Origin: JAUIAI01 sp041396685
GTDB taxonomy: Bacteria > Pseudomonadota > Gammaproteobacteria > Burkholderiales > Burkholderiaceae_E
Assembly: GCA_041396685.1 (NCBI GenBank)
Contig: JAWKYD010000017.1
Span: 62,001 to 126,000 of the forward strand
DNA length: 64,000 bases
Reading direction: 5' to 3'
Part shown: piece after piece, positions 40,789 to 49,978 of the stretch
Layout of the letters: each line of letters starts with the position of its first letter
Numbering within the stretch: position 1 is the first letter of the stretch
Notes under the pieces: generated by a model
Told to the model about the DNA's origin: nothing
Database searches by the model: none
Seen by the model: only the letters and a program-made list of their open reading frames with translations
Program-made: the position numbers and the translations under genes

Positions 40789-42711
40789 GTGAAACTGTTT
40801 GAACAGTACCGTGAGGCATACGTCAGCGCCCGAGACGAAGAGATGACATTGCTCGACTATCTCGAGCTGTGCCGGCAGGAACCGCTCGCCTACGCGTCCG
40901 CTGCCGAACGCATGTTGGCAGCCATCGGTGAACCCGAGACCATCGACACCCGTAACGATCCGCGTTTGTCGCGTATCTTCGCCAACCGTGTGATCCGGCG
41001 CTACCCGGCGTTCAAGGACTTCTACGGAATGGACGACGCGATCGCGCAGATCGTCGCCTACTTCAAGCATGCCGCGCAGGGTCTGGAAGAGCGCAAACAG
41101 GTTCTGTATCTGCTCGGCCCGGTCGGCGGCGGCAAGTCCAGCATCGCCGAGAAACTCAAGGCGCTGATGGAGTCCTTTCCGATCTATGCGCTCAAAGACT
41201 CCCCGGTACACGAGTCGCCGCTGGGGCTCTTCAACCCCGAGCGCGATGCCGAAGCCCTGGAGAAAGAATACGGCATTCCACGTCGCTACCTGAACGGCAT
41301 CATGAGCCCATGGGCGATCAAGCGCCTGCAGGAGTTCGACGGCGACATCACGAAGTTCAAGGTCGTGCGCGTGCAACCCTCGGTACTGCGCCAGATCGCG
41401 ATTGCCAAGACCGAGCCGGGTGACGAGAACAATCAGGACATCTCGACATTGGTCGGCAAGGTTGACATCCGCAAGCTCGAGTCGCTCGCCCAGGACGACC
41501 CCGACGCCTACAGCTATTCCGGCGGTCTCTGTCTGGCCAACCAGGGACTGCTCGAATTCGTCGAGATGTTCAAAGCGCCGATCAAGATGCTGCATCCGTT
41601 GTTGACGGCGACCCAGGAAGGCAACTTCAAGGGCACCGAGGGCTTTTCGGCGATTCCGTTCCAGGGCCTGATTCTCGCCCACTCGAACGAGTCCGAATGG
41701 CAGTCGTTCCGCAACAACCGCAACAACGAGGCCTTCCTCGACCGGATCTACATCGTCAAGGTGCCTTACTGCCTGCAGATCTCGGAAGAGGTCCACATCT
41801 ACGAGAAACTGCTTGCCAACAGCTCGTTGTCGATGGCGCCATGCGCACCCGGCACGCTGGACATGATGGCTCAGTTCGCCGTTCTTTCCCGCCTGGTCGA
41901 GCCCGAGAACTCCAGCATCTTCACCAAGATGCGCGTCTACGACGGCGAGAATCTCAAGGACGTCGATCCGAACGCACGCTCGGTGCAGGAGTATCGCGAC
42001 TTCGCCGGCATCGACGAAGGCATGACCGGCATCTCGACGCGGTTCGCCTACAAGGTGCTGTCCAGCGTCTTCAACTACGACCAGACCGAGGTCGCCGCCA
42101 ATCCGGTGCACCTGATGTACGTGCTCGAGCAGCGGCTGCTTCGCGAGCAGCTACCCGAGGACACCCAGCGCCGCTACATGGATTTCATCAAGAGCGAACT
42201 GGCGCCACGCTACGCCGAGTTCATCGGCAAGGAGATCCAGACCGCGTACCTCGAGTCTTATGCCGAGTACGGTCAGAACATCTTCGATCGCTACGTCACC
42301 TACGCCGACTACTGGATCCAGGACGAGGACTACCGCGATCCCGAAACCGGTGAGAGCTTCGATCGCGCCCAGCTCAACAGCGAACTCGAGAAAATCGAGA
42401 AGCCGGCGGGCATTGCCAATCCGAAGGACTTCCGTAACGAGATCGTCAACTTCGTGTTGCGGGCGCGGGCCAACAATGCCGGCAAGAACCCGTCGTGGAC
42501 GAGCTACGAGAAGCTGCGCGAAGTGATCGAGAAGAAAATGTTCTCGAACACCGAGGAACTGCTGCCAGTCATCTCGTTCAGCGCCAAGTCCTCCACCGAG
42601 GACAAGCACAAGCACGACAGTTTCGTCGCTCGCATGGTCGAGAAGGGGTATACCGAGAAGCAGGTCCGCCTGCTGTGCGAGTGGTATCTGCGCGTACGCA
42701 AATCGCAGTAA
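40789..42711 (+). CDS. prkA: PrkA-type serine protein kinase / AAA+ protein (YeaG)
   Basis: The 640-residue protein begins at a GTG (40789) seven bases after AGGAGG; length matches E. coli YeaG (644). It has an AAA+ N-terminal part with Walker A LLGPVGGGKSSIAEKL at about residues 108-123 and the segment EGFSAIPFQGLILAHSNESE, then the PrkA C-terminal domain (SAKSSTEDKHKHDSFVARMV near residue 600). PrkA proteins phosphorylate themselves and other proteins, and in enterobacteria YeaG affects nitrogen-starvation survival. In some bacteria the family shows protease activity. It forms an operon with yeaH and spoVR, the conserved three-gene set that acts together through protein contacts. Confidence 0.95.
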   Translation: MKLFEQYREAYVSARDEEMTLLDYLELCRQEPLAYASAAERMLAAIGEPETIDTRNDPRLSRIFANRVIRRYPAFKDFYGMDDAIAQIVAYFKHAAQGLEERKQVLYLLGPVGGGKSSIAEKLKALMESFPIYALKDSPVHESPLGLFNPERDAEALEKEYGIPRRYLNGIMSPWAIKRLQEFDGDITKFKVVRVQPSVLRQIAIAKTEPGDENNQDISTLVGKVDIRKLESLAQDDPDAYSYSGGLCLANQGLLEFVEMFKAPIKMLHPLLTATQEGNFKGTEGFSAIPFQGLILAHSNESEWQSFRNNRNNEAFLDRIYIVKVPYCLQISEEVHIYEKLLANSSLSMAPCAPGTLDMMAQFAVLSRLVEPENSSIFTKMRVYDGENLKDVDPNARSVQEYRDFAGIDEGMTGISTRFAYKVLSSVFNYDQTEVAANPVHLMYVLEQRLLREQLPEDTQRRYMDFIKSELAPRYAEFIGKEIQTAYLESYAEYGQNIFDRYVTYADYWIQDEDYRDPETGESFDRAQLNSELEKIEKPAGIANPKDFRNEIVNFVLRARANNAGKNPSWTSYEKLREVIEKKMFSNTEELLPVISFSAKSSTEDKHKHDSFVARMVEKGYTEKQVRLLCEWYLRVRKSQ

Positions 42712-42766
42712 GCCCGCCGACGGGCGCGCCAGCGCGCGCCCGGTGGCCAGCCCTTCGGAGAGTGTC

Positions 42767-44026
42767 GTGTCCGTGATCATCGACAGACGTCTGAACGACC
42801 GCAACAAGAGCGCCACCAATCGCGCGCGTTTCCTGCGTCGCTACAAGGCCCACATCAAGGCCGCGGTTTCCGACATGGTCGCCGATCGTTCCATCCGCGA
42901 CATGGAACGCGGCGGCAACGTTCGCATTCCCACCAAGGACATCTCCGAGCCGAGGCTGCGTCACGGTGACGGCGGTGATCGCGAATTCGTCCTGCCGGGC
43001 AACAAGGAATTCCACCCGGGCGACAAGCTCAAGCGGCCGCAGGGCCAGGGCCAGGGGCAAGGTCCGGGAGAGCCCGGCGAAGGCGGTGAAGGCGAGGACA
43101 GCTTCACGTTCGCACTGTCGCGCGAAGAGTTCATGAATCTGTTCTTCGATGATCTCGAGCTGCCACGCATGGCTCGCACGACGGTCGGCAACATCTACGA
43201 GACCCGGCCGCAACGTGCCGGCTACACGCGGGAGGGGTCTCCGACCAACCTGTCGGTGCCGCGCACGATGCGCTCGGCGCTTGGCCGACGCATCGCCCTT
43301 GGTGGCGCGGCCAAGCGTGCGCTGGCCGAACTCGAGGCACGTGCGACCGAGAATCCCGACGAGGCCGAGGCGCTCGAGCCCCGCTTGCTCGAGTTGCGCC
43401 GGCGTGTCAAGCGGGTGCCGTTCCTCGACGACATCGATCTTCGCTATCGACATCGCATCCAGGTGCCGCGGCCGATGAGTCAGGCGGTGATGTTCTGCCT
43501 GATGGACGTGTCTGCCTCGATGGATCAACACAAGAAGGACCTCGCCAAGCGCTTCTACACGTTGTTGTACCTGTTCCTGTCACGCAAGTACGAGCACGTC
43601 GAGATCGTCTTCATACGCCACACCGATGATGCCGACGAGGTTACCGAAGAGCAGTTCTTCCACGATCGCAAAACCGGTGGCACGGTCGTGCTTTCGGCAC
43701 TCCATCTGATGCGCGAGATCATCGACGACCGCTTCTCGCCAACCGAATGGAACATTTACGGCGCGCAGGCCTCGGACGGCGATGCCTTCGGTGCCGATCC
43801 GGAGAAGAGCCGCGGCTTCCTCCAGGAAAAACTCCTGCCGCTCGTGCGTCACTTCGCCTACGTCGAGGTTGCCGAGCAGCGTTCCATGCGCCCCTCGACG
43901 CTGTCGGCCGCTTACGGCCGCATCGAGGACGAGCGCTTCGCGATGGTCAAGGCCGTCGATCATCGCGACATCTATCCGGTGTTCCGCGAACTGTTCGCGC
44001 GCAATGCCCAGGGAGCGGCCGCATGA
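42767..44026 (+). CDS. yeaH: YeaH/YhbH family protein (DUF444, VWA-like)
   Basis: The 419-residue protein starts at a GTG (42767, MSVIIDRRLN) with GGAG six bases upstream; the open frame 24 bases earlier is unsupported. It has the DUF444 N-terminus NDRNKSATNRARFLRRYKAH and a Gly/Gln-rich linker near residue 90. A VWA-like domain follows, beginning FCLMDVSASMDQHKKDLAKR with a DxSxS metal site near residue 245, and ends in a region with SDGDAFG. It is the fixed partner of PrkA and SpoVR. The gene lies 55 bases after prkA, and its stop overlaps the spoVR start (ATGA). Confidence 0.94.
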   Translation: MSVIIDRRLNDRNKSATNRARFLRRYKAHIKAAVSDMVADRSIRDMERGGNVRIPTKDISEPRLRHGDGGDREFVLPGNKEFHPGDKLKRPQGQGQGQGPGEPGEGGEGEDSFTFALSREEFMNLFFDDLELPRMARTTVGNIYETRPQRAGYTREGSPTNLSVPRTMRSALGRRIALGGAAKRALAELEARATENPDEAEALEPRLLELRRRVKRVPFLDDIDLRYRHRIQVPRPMSQAVMFCLMDVSASMDQHKKDLAKRFYTLLYLFLSRKYEHVEIVFIRHTDDADEVTEEQFFHDRKTGGTVVLSALHLMREIIDDRFSPTEWNIYGAQASDGDAFGADPEKSRGFLQEKLLPLVRHFAYVEVAEQRSMRPSTLSAAYGRIEDERFAMVKAVDHRDIYPVFRELFARNAQGAAA

Positions 44027-45522
44027 GCGACAGCAAGCTGATTTCGGAGGGCCCGAACTGGACCTTCGATCTGATCGACCGCTACGACGAGGCGATTCGC
44101 GGGATCGCCGTCGGCGAGTTCGGGCTCGACTGCTATCCCAACCAGATCGAAGTGATCGGCTCGGAACAGATGCTCGACGCGTACGCGTCGGTGGGGCTGC
44201 CGATCACCTATCCACACTGGTCCTACGGCAAAGAATTCATCAGCAACGAGCACGCGTACAGAAAGGGCTCGCGTGGTCTCGCCTACGAGATCGTCATCAA
44301 CTCAGATCCCTGCATCGCCTATCTGATGGAGGAGAACTCGATGCCCTTGCAGGCACTGGTCATTGCACATGCCTGCTACGGACACAACTCCTTCTTCAAG
44401 GGAAACTACCTGTTCCGGCAGTGGACCAATGCCGATGCCATCATCGACTACATGGTGTTCGCGCGTCGCTTCGTGCTCGAATGCGAAGAGCGCCACGGCA
44501 TCGGCCCGGTCGAAGACGTGCTCGACGCCTGTCATGCGCTGATGGATTTCGGGGTGTCCCGGTATCAGCGTCCCAAGCCGCTTTCGGCCGAGGAGGAGCG
44601 CGCGCGCCAGATCGAGCGCGAGGAATACCTCTGGAAGCAGCACGACGAGATCTGGCGTACGCTGCCCACCCAGTCGGCGCCCCGTCGGGCCGCCGGATCA
44701 CGCGGCTTTCCGGAAGAGCCGCAAGAGAACATCCTTTATTTCGTCGAGAAGTTCTCGCCACGGCTGCAACCATGGCAGCGCGAGCTGGTGCGCATCGTGC
44801 GCAAACTCGCCCAGTATTTCTATCCGCAGGGCCAGACCAAGGTCATGAACGAAGGGTGGGCGACATTCTGGCACTACACGATTCTGAACCGCATGTACGA
44901 CAAGGGTCTGGTCAACGACGGCTTCATGCTCGAGGTGCTCAGTTCGCACACCAATGTGATCGCGCAACGCGGTTTCGACCAACCCGGCTATGGGGGCATC
45001 AACCCCTATGCGCTCGGCTTTGCGATGTTCACCGACATCCGGCGCATTTGCGAGAACCCCACCAAGGAAGACAGGCATTTCTTCCCGGACATCGCCGGCG
45101 GCGACTGGCAGAAGGTGCTCGACTTCGCGATGCGCAACTACAAGGATGAGTCCTTCATCACCCAGTTCCTGTCGCCGCGGCTGATTCGCGAGTTCCATCT
45201 GTTTGCCATTGCCGATCACGAAAGCAACGAGTACCTGCAGGTGGACAGCATCCATAACGAGGCCGGCTACCGGCGCGTGCGCAAACTGCTGGCGCAGCAG
45301 TACAACCGTGATGCGCTGCTGCCCGACGTCCAGATCGTCGATTTCGATCGCGACGGCGACCGTAGTCTGACGGTCGAGCATCGCCAGCAGCGGGGCCGCC
45401 CCCTGGCCAAGTCGGCCAGTGCCGTCATGACCCACCTGCAGTCCTTGTGGGGCTTCAAGGTCCGGCTCGAGACCGTCGATGCCGAGGGCAACCCGCTGCA
45501 TCATGAAGAGTTCGGCGGCTGA
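44023..45522 (+). CDS. spoVR: SpoVR family protein (YcgB)
   Basis: The 499-residue protein shows the SpoVR/YcgB pattern: WTFDLIDRYDEAIRGIAVGE, CYPNQIEVIGSEQMLDAYAS, then LVIAHACYGHNSFFKGNYLF, QTKVMNEGWATFWHYTILNR and QRGFDQPGYGGINPYALGFA. The His/Glu-rich central motifs look like a metal or peptidase-like site, but no enzyme activity is established for the family. In Bacillus SpoVR is needed for spore cortex formation; in non-sporulating Proteobacteria it is coinherited with prkA and yeaH and linked to starvation or stationary phase. The start overlaps the yeaH stop by four bases, so the two are translationally coupled. Confidence 0.94.
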   Translation: MSDSKLISEGPNWTFDLIDRYDEAIRGIAVGEFGLDCYPNQIEVIGSEQMLDAYASVGLPITYPHWSYGKEFISNEHAYRKGSRGLAYEIVINSDPCIAYLMEENSMPLQALVIAHACYGHNSFFKGNYLFRQWTNADAIIDYMVFARRFVLECEERHGIGPVEDVLDACHALMDFGVSRYQRPKPLSAEEERARQIEREEYLWKQHDEIWRTLPTQSAPRRAAGSRGFPEEPQENILYFVEKFSPRLQPWQRELVRIVRKLAQYFYPQGQTKVMNEGWATFWHYTILNRMYDKGLVNDGFMLEVLSSHTNVIAQRGFDQPGYGGINPYALGFAMFTDIRRICENPTKEDRHFFPDIAGGDWQKVLDFAMRNYKDESFITQFLSPRLIREFHLFAIADHESNEYLQVDSIHNEAGYRRVRKLLAQQYNRDALLPDVQIVDFDRDGDRSLTVEHRQQRGRPLAKSASAVMTHLQSLWGFKVRLETVDAEGNPLHHEEFGG

Positions 45523-45566
45523 CCGGCGTTCCGTGGCCTCGTGCCTCTGATCGAGGACGAGCGCAT

Positions 45567-45947
45567 TTGACGGTTCTCATCGTTCTCTCGGTGGCCGTGC
45601 TGGCGGGCCTGATCTCAGGCTGGGCCACGGCTCGACTGTCGCAGCGCGTTGCGGTTCTTCGCTCGAAGGTCGCTGCGGTCGCGTCGATCTCGCTCGCGGT
45701 GTTCGTATCCACCATGGGCACGACCTTCATCGGGGAGGCACTGAGATACACCGGACGGTGCTCGGGATGGCAGGAGCGAGGCTCCCATCCGTGCGGATTC
45801 TGGACGTTCGTCTTTCAGGATTGGGACATGGCGCTTCTGTTCGGTTCGCTGCCGATGTCGATCGGCATCTTTTTCGGCGCAACGGTGCTCTCGGCGCAGC
45901 GCGCCCGACGCGGCCCCGACCTGGCCCCCACAGACGGCGCGCGTTGA
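45567..45947 (+). CDS. small membrane protein of unknown function
   Basis: The 126-residue product starts at a TTG (45567) nine bases after GAGGA. It has three hydrophobic segments, at about residues 3-22 (LIVLSVAVLAGLISGWATA), 37-58 (AVASISLAVFVSTMGTTFIG) and 86-106 (LLFGSLPMSIGIFFGATVL). A short loop with two Cys (CSGWQERGSHPCGFW) lies between the second and third. No family is recognised. It follows spoVR by 45 bases on the same strand and could be the fourth gene of that operon, but I do not know it as a standard partner. The non-ATG start adds uncertainty. Confidence 0.6.
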   Translation: MTVLIVLSVAVLAGLISGWATARLSQRVAVLRSKVAAVASISLAVFVSTMGTTFIGEALRYTGRCSGWQERGSHPCGFWTFVFQDWDMALLFGSLPMSIGIFFGATVLSAQRARRGPDLAPTDGAR

Positions 45948-46081
45948 ACCGGCGCAGCCCCCTGGGATGCCGATCGAAACCACATCGCGTTCGTGCCCGA
46001 ATCGGCCGGGAGGCAGCGAGACGCACGCGGCACGGCTATCATCTCTGGCATCGCAGCTTTGGCAGTCGACGAGGAGGCAAA

Positions 46082-46759
46082 ATGAATGCACCGGCCGTGG
46101 AACTCACCATCGACGTGGTATCGGACGTTGTCTGCCCATGGTGCTTCGTGGGCAAGCGTCAGCTCGAACAGGCGGTCGAAGCCCTGGCGGCCGAGGCCCC
46201 CGAGGCGCGGGTGACCGTGAGCTGGCACCCGTTTCAGCTGAATCCCGAGCTGCCCGACCATGGCATGACCCGCAGTGATTATCTGCAGGCGAAGTTCGGC
46301 TCCCGCGATACCAAAGCGATCTATGAACGGGTCAAGACGGCCGCCGGCCAGGTCGGCCTGGAGCTCGCCATGGAGCGCATCGGCCGCCAGCCCAATACCG
46401 TTCGTCCGCACGCGCTGATCGCCGTCGCCGATGCCAAGCAGCAGCCGGCGGTCGTGGAGGCCTTGTTTCGGGCTTACTTCGTCGAAGGTCGGGACCTGAC
46501 CGACGAGGCCACGCTGATCGAGACAGGCCGTGCGGCGGGCCTGCCCGAGCCGGCGATCGAATCGGCGATGCGCGACGAAGGTCTGGCTCAAACGATCCGC
46601 AATGCCGACAGCAGCGCCCGCCAGATGGGCGTCAACGGGGTGCCGTTCTTCATCTTCAACCGTAGCCTGGCCGTCAGCGGCGCCGCCGGCGCTCAGACGC
46701 TGAAGAACGCCGCGCTGAAAGCGCTCGCTGACGGCGACCCGGGCCCGGACGCCGACTGA
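46082..46759 (+). CDS. DsbA-family oxidoreductase, FrnE-like
   Basis: The 225-residue protein has a thioredoxin-fold active site CPWC at residues 18-21 (DVVSDVVCPWCFVGKRQLEQ), a long helical insertion, and the cis-proline loop MGVNGVPFFIFNRSLAVSGA near residue 188. With SWHPFQLNPELPDHGM after the first domain, it matches cytoplasmic FrnE/2-hydroxychromene-2-carboxylate isomerase-like proteins rather than periplasmic DsbA; no signal peptide is present. GAGGAGG precedes the ATG at 46082. The family reduces or oxidises disulfides in stress responses; the substrate is unknown. It is convergent with the glucan synthase gene. Confidence 0.9.
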   Translation: MNAPAVELTIDVVSDVVCPWCFVGKRQLEQAVEALAAEAPEARVTVSWHPFQLNPELPDHGMTRSDYLQAKFGSRDTKAIYERVKTAAGQVGLELAMERIGRQPNTVRPHALIAVADAKQQPAVVEALFRAYFVEGRDLTDEATLIETGRAAGLPEPAIESAMRDEGLAQTIRNADSSARQMGVNGVPFFIFNRSLAVSGAAGAQTLKNAALKALADGDPGPDAD

Positions 46760-46955
46760 CCGGGCGACCTCGGCGCGCTTGGGAGACGTCGACCTGTTCG
46801 CCCGTGGCGGCGCCCCGGAGCCGGGAGATCAGCCGCGAGGCATCGAGCGCAGCGATGGCGGTTGATCTCGCGAGCGATGGCAACGCCGCGGGTGGCCCGG
46901 AACGGCAACCGGGGATGCCACCTGCGAGGCGAATGGATCGGCGTGTCCCTTGGTG

Positions 46956-49745
46956 TCAGCGCAGGTTGGACGAGCGCCACGTAAGGGCCGGCCAGGGCGA
47001 TCGCTGATCTCCCGCCCGGACCGGCATCAGGGTGCGCAGGCGGCTCAGGCCGTTGCGCACCTTGCCCGGCTCACGCGCCGACACCTGGGCGATCCAGGCG
47101 CATAGCACGGCCGCCAGGTAGGGCAGCGACTGCAGCGCGAGAATGGCCATCCACAGCGCGCTCTCGACGTGCCCGTTCAGTCGGATGATCGACATGCCCG
47201 CGATACAGAGCAGCAGCGCGATCAGCATGCCGGCCTCCTCGCGCGTTTCGCGCAGGGCGGCGAGCAGCGCCGAGCCCTTGCGCCCGCCCCGTCCGGCCTT
47301 GGCGGTGATCTCGAACACCGCCCGCCGGCCGGAAAGTCCGGCGAACACGCCGACGGCGATGCCGTGTGACAGTGCCATGCCGGCCAGCGCCGCACCCAGG
47401 ATGTCGGCAAGCGAACCCGGTACTCGGCGCATGTAGAGCAATGGACCGAGCAAGGCCTTGCAGACGAACAGCAGCAGCACGGGGATCATGTAAAGCATGA
47501 TCGGCAAACTGAAAATGTGCTGCGCTGAGATGATGCCGATGGTCCAGAACATCGCCGCGAACGTGAACACCAGGTGCATCGCGTCGCCGAACCAGCCGAC
47601 CCATCCGGCCACGAAGTGAAAACGCTGGGCCCGGTTCAGGCCGGGTTCGCCCGGCTCGCGCCGGCCAAAGAACAGGGCGCTCGCGTGAGCGCGCAGGATC
47701 TGCATCGCGCCCAGCGCCCAGCGCCGGCGTTGCCGGCGAAATGCCGCGAAGCCGTCTGGCGTCAGGCCCCGCCCCATGACCTGGTCGACGTAGATCGTGC
47801 GGTGCCCGGCGCGCATCAGCCGCAGGCCCAGCTCGCTGTCCTCGCAAATGCACCAGGTGGACCAGCAGCCGTGCTCGCGCAAGGCGCTGGCGCGAATGAT
47901 CGCCATCGTGCCGTGCTGAATGATCGCATCGCGCTCGTTGCGATGATGCATGCCGATGCGGAAGAAACCGTCGTATTCGAAGTTCATCATCCGCCGCCAG
48001 GCGCTGCCGCTCCACTGTCGGTTTGCCTGGGGCGACTGCACGACCGCGACATCGGGCGCATCGAAGTGGCCGACCAGGTCACGCAGCCAGTTGGGCTCGA
48101 CCAGGTAGTCGGCGTCGACGACCGCAATCAGATCGGCCGCCGGGTCGGTCTGATCGAGCGCGAAATTCAGGGCGCCGGCCTTGAACCCCGGCCAGCTCGG
48201 CAGATGGAAGAAGCGGAACCGGCTGCCGTCGAGCGTGGCCATGTAATCGCGAACGGGCTCCCAGAGGGCCGGGTCGCGGGTGTTGTTGTCGATGACCAGC
48301 ACTTCGAAGTCCGGGTAGTCGAGCGCGCGCAGGCTGTCGATCGTGGCGATCACCATGTCCGGCTGTTCGTTGCAGCAGGCCAGGTGGATGGAGACCCGGG
48401 GCGCGCGCGCCGGCATCGGCGCCGCGCCGAACGTGCGGCGCAGATTGCCCTGCCAATAGAGTTCGGCGAACTCGAGCCCGTGCACCAGCAGCAGCGTGAC
48501 CATCAGGCTTACGCTCGGCACCAGCACGACCAGGCTGAGCCAGTCGGCCGGGCGCATGTAGAGCTCGAACGGAATCGCCACCATCCAGACCACCATCGAA
48601 ACGCTACCCTGGATCAGGGCGCCCATGAACACCCGGCTGGCCAGCCGCCAGTGGGCGAAGCGGCGCGCGAACGCGACGATCGGCAGCAGCGCGATCACCG
48701 CCGCGATCAACGCCTTGATCGGCCACGCCGGATCCGCGACGACGGACTGGCGCAGATCGAACTTGAAGTTCCGGTCGGCGTCCATGATGCCCCAGTAGGC
48801 GCCGACCCTGCCCTCCGTGGCACGCTTCCAGGGTTGGTCGATGGCCTCCATCAAGAAGTATTCCCAGTTCTGGCCGCTCGCCCGCGACAGGAACTCACGG
48901 ATGAAGGTCGCCTGCTCCACCGGCCCGGCGGTCGCCCCCTCGTAGCGGTCACCCTGGCTCGGCCAGCCGATCTCGCCGATCACGATGCGTTTGCCCGGGA
49001 AGCGGCGCTTGAGTTGCTCCAGGCGCATGACCGAGTAATCGACCGCCACGTCGTGCGGCACGCCCTCCCAGTAGGGCAGCAGGTGCACGGCAATGAAGTC
49101 GACGTTGTCCGCCAGCTCGGGATAGCGCAGCCAGACATGCCAGGGTTCCGCGGTCGATACCGGCACGGAAACACTGGCGCGGACCTCGTTCAGGTAGTCG
49201 ATCAGCGCTTCCGGCGTGACCAGACCATGCAGCACGGCTTCGTTGCCGACGATGAGGCGCTCGACATTGCGGTGCTGGCGCGCGGCCTTGACCAACGCCG
49301 AGATCTCGCGCTGGTTGTTGTCCAGCCGGGTGTCGAGCCACGCGCCCATGGTGAGCTTGATGCCATAGGCCTCGGCGAGCGCGGGCAGGTTCGGCAACTC
49401 GCTCGCACCGTAGGTTCGCAGCTGACGGGTGACCTTCGACAACTTGGCCATGTCGGAGGCGATGTCCAGCGCGGAGGGGTAGCGCCGCTCGAGAGGGCTG
49501 TCCCAGCGTTGATAGGCGTTGTAGGCCAGGCCGCCGATGATTCCACCATGCGCCGGTGGCAGCACCGAGGGGTTGGTGAACCACCAGAGCAGCAGGTTCG
49601 TGAGGGTGATCGCCAGGCCGAATCCGATGGCGTGCCACCATCGTTTCGATTTTTCGGAAGCGTTGACTTGCGTGCCGGCAGGCGATGAAGCGCCCTTGCC
49701 GAGCGGAATGTCTGCGACAAAGCCGTGGGAATGGTCGTTTTTCAT
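46956..49745 (-). CDS. ndvB: GH17-GT2 membrane beta-glucan synthase/transferase (NdvB-like)
   Basis: The 929-residue inner-membrane protein joins a periplasmic GH17 domain (about residues 60-335) to a GT2 glucosyltransferase (about 450-690) with flanking membrane helices. GH17 residues are Glu in IVGNEAVLHG near 168 and Glu in VIGEIGWPSQ near 258. GT2 residues are DADYLVEPNW near 545, CEDSELGLRL near 633 and RRQRRRWALG near 668. This order is known from Bradyrhizobium NdvB and Pseudomonas NdvB, which make cyclic or branched beta-1,3/1,6-glucans from UDP-glucose. The start at 49745 has weak ribosome-binding sequence. A second GH17 gene lies divergently 233 bases away, matching the ndvB/ndvC pairing. 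Confidence 0.88.
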   Translation of the reverse strand: MKNDHSHGFVADIPLGKGASSPAGTQVNASEKSKRWWHAIGFGLAITLTNLLLWWFTNPSVLPPAHGGIIGGLAYNAYQRWDSPLERRYPSALDIASDMAKLSKVTRQLRTYGASELPNLPALAEAYGIKLTMGAWLDTRLDNNQREISALVKAARQHRNVERLIVGNEAVLHGLVTPEALIDYLNEVRASVSVPVSTAEPWHVWLRYPELADNVDFIAVHLLPYWEGVPHDVAVDYSVMRLEQLKRRFPGKRIVIGEIGWPSQGDRYEGATAGPVEQATFIREFLSRASGQNWEYFLMEAIDQPWKRATEGRVGAYWGIMDADRNFKFDLRQSVVADPAWPIKALIAAVIALLPIVAFARRFAHWRLASRVFMGALIQGSVSMVVWMVAIPFELYMRPADWLSLVVLVPSVSLMVTLLLVHGLEFAELYWQGNLRRTFGAAPMPARAPRVSIHLACCNEQPDMVIATIDSLRALDYPDFEVLVIDNNTRDPALWEPVRDYMATLDGSRFRFFHLPSWPGFKAGALNFALDQTDPAADLIAVVDADYLVEPNWLRDLVGHFDAPDVAVVQSPQANRQWSGSAWRRMMNFEYDGFFRIGMHHRNERDAIIQHGTMAIIRASALREHGCWSTWCICEDSELGLRLMRAGHRTIYVDQVMGRGLTPDGFAAFRRQRRRWALGAMQILRAHASALFFGRREPGEPGLNRAQRFHFVAGWVGWFGDAMHLVFTFAAMFWTIGIISAQHIFSLPIMLYMIPVLLLFVCKALLGPLLYMRRVPGSLADILGAALAGMALSHGIAVGVFAGLSGRRAVFEITAKAGRGGRKGSALLAALRETREEAGMLIALLLCIAGMSIIRLNGHVESALWMAILALQSLPYLAAVLCAWIAQVSAREPGKVRNGLSRLRTLMPVRAGDQRSPWPALTWRSSNLR

Positions 49746-49978
49746 AGCGGAAGAATCAGCACGATGTACCGCCCGAATGGGCGAGCGAACACAACGACAC
49801 GACGGCGACGCGCGCCGACACGAACATGTCGTCCTCTACCCGCCCGACGGCGGTACAGGGATCGGCCCTGAAACGGGCCGGCTGGATATGGAGGCGATGG
49901 CTGCAGACAGCGGTACTACCGTGTCGTGTCTGCCGCGGGGCAAAATAAGCTGGAAAATCCCCGCGATCGCGGAGGAAA

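Noticed and set aside
47574..49688. 704-codon plus-strand open frame opposite the GH17-GT2 gene
   Set aside because: Antisense shadow of a certain gene; His/Asp/Arg-rich and without family features.
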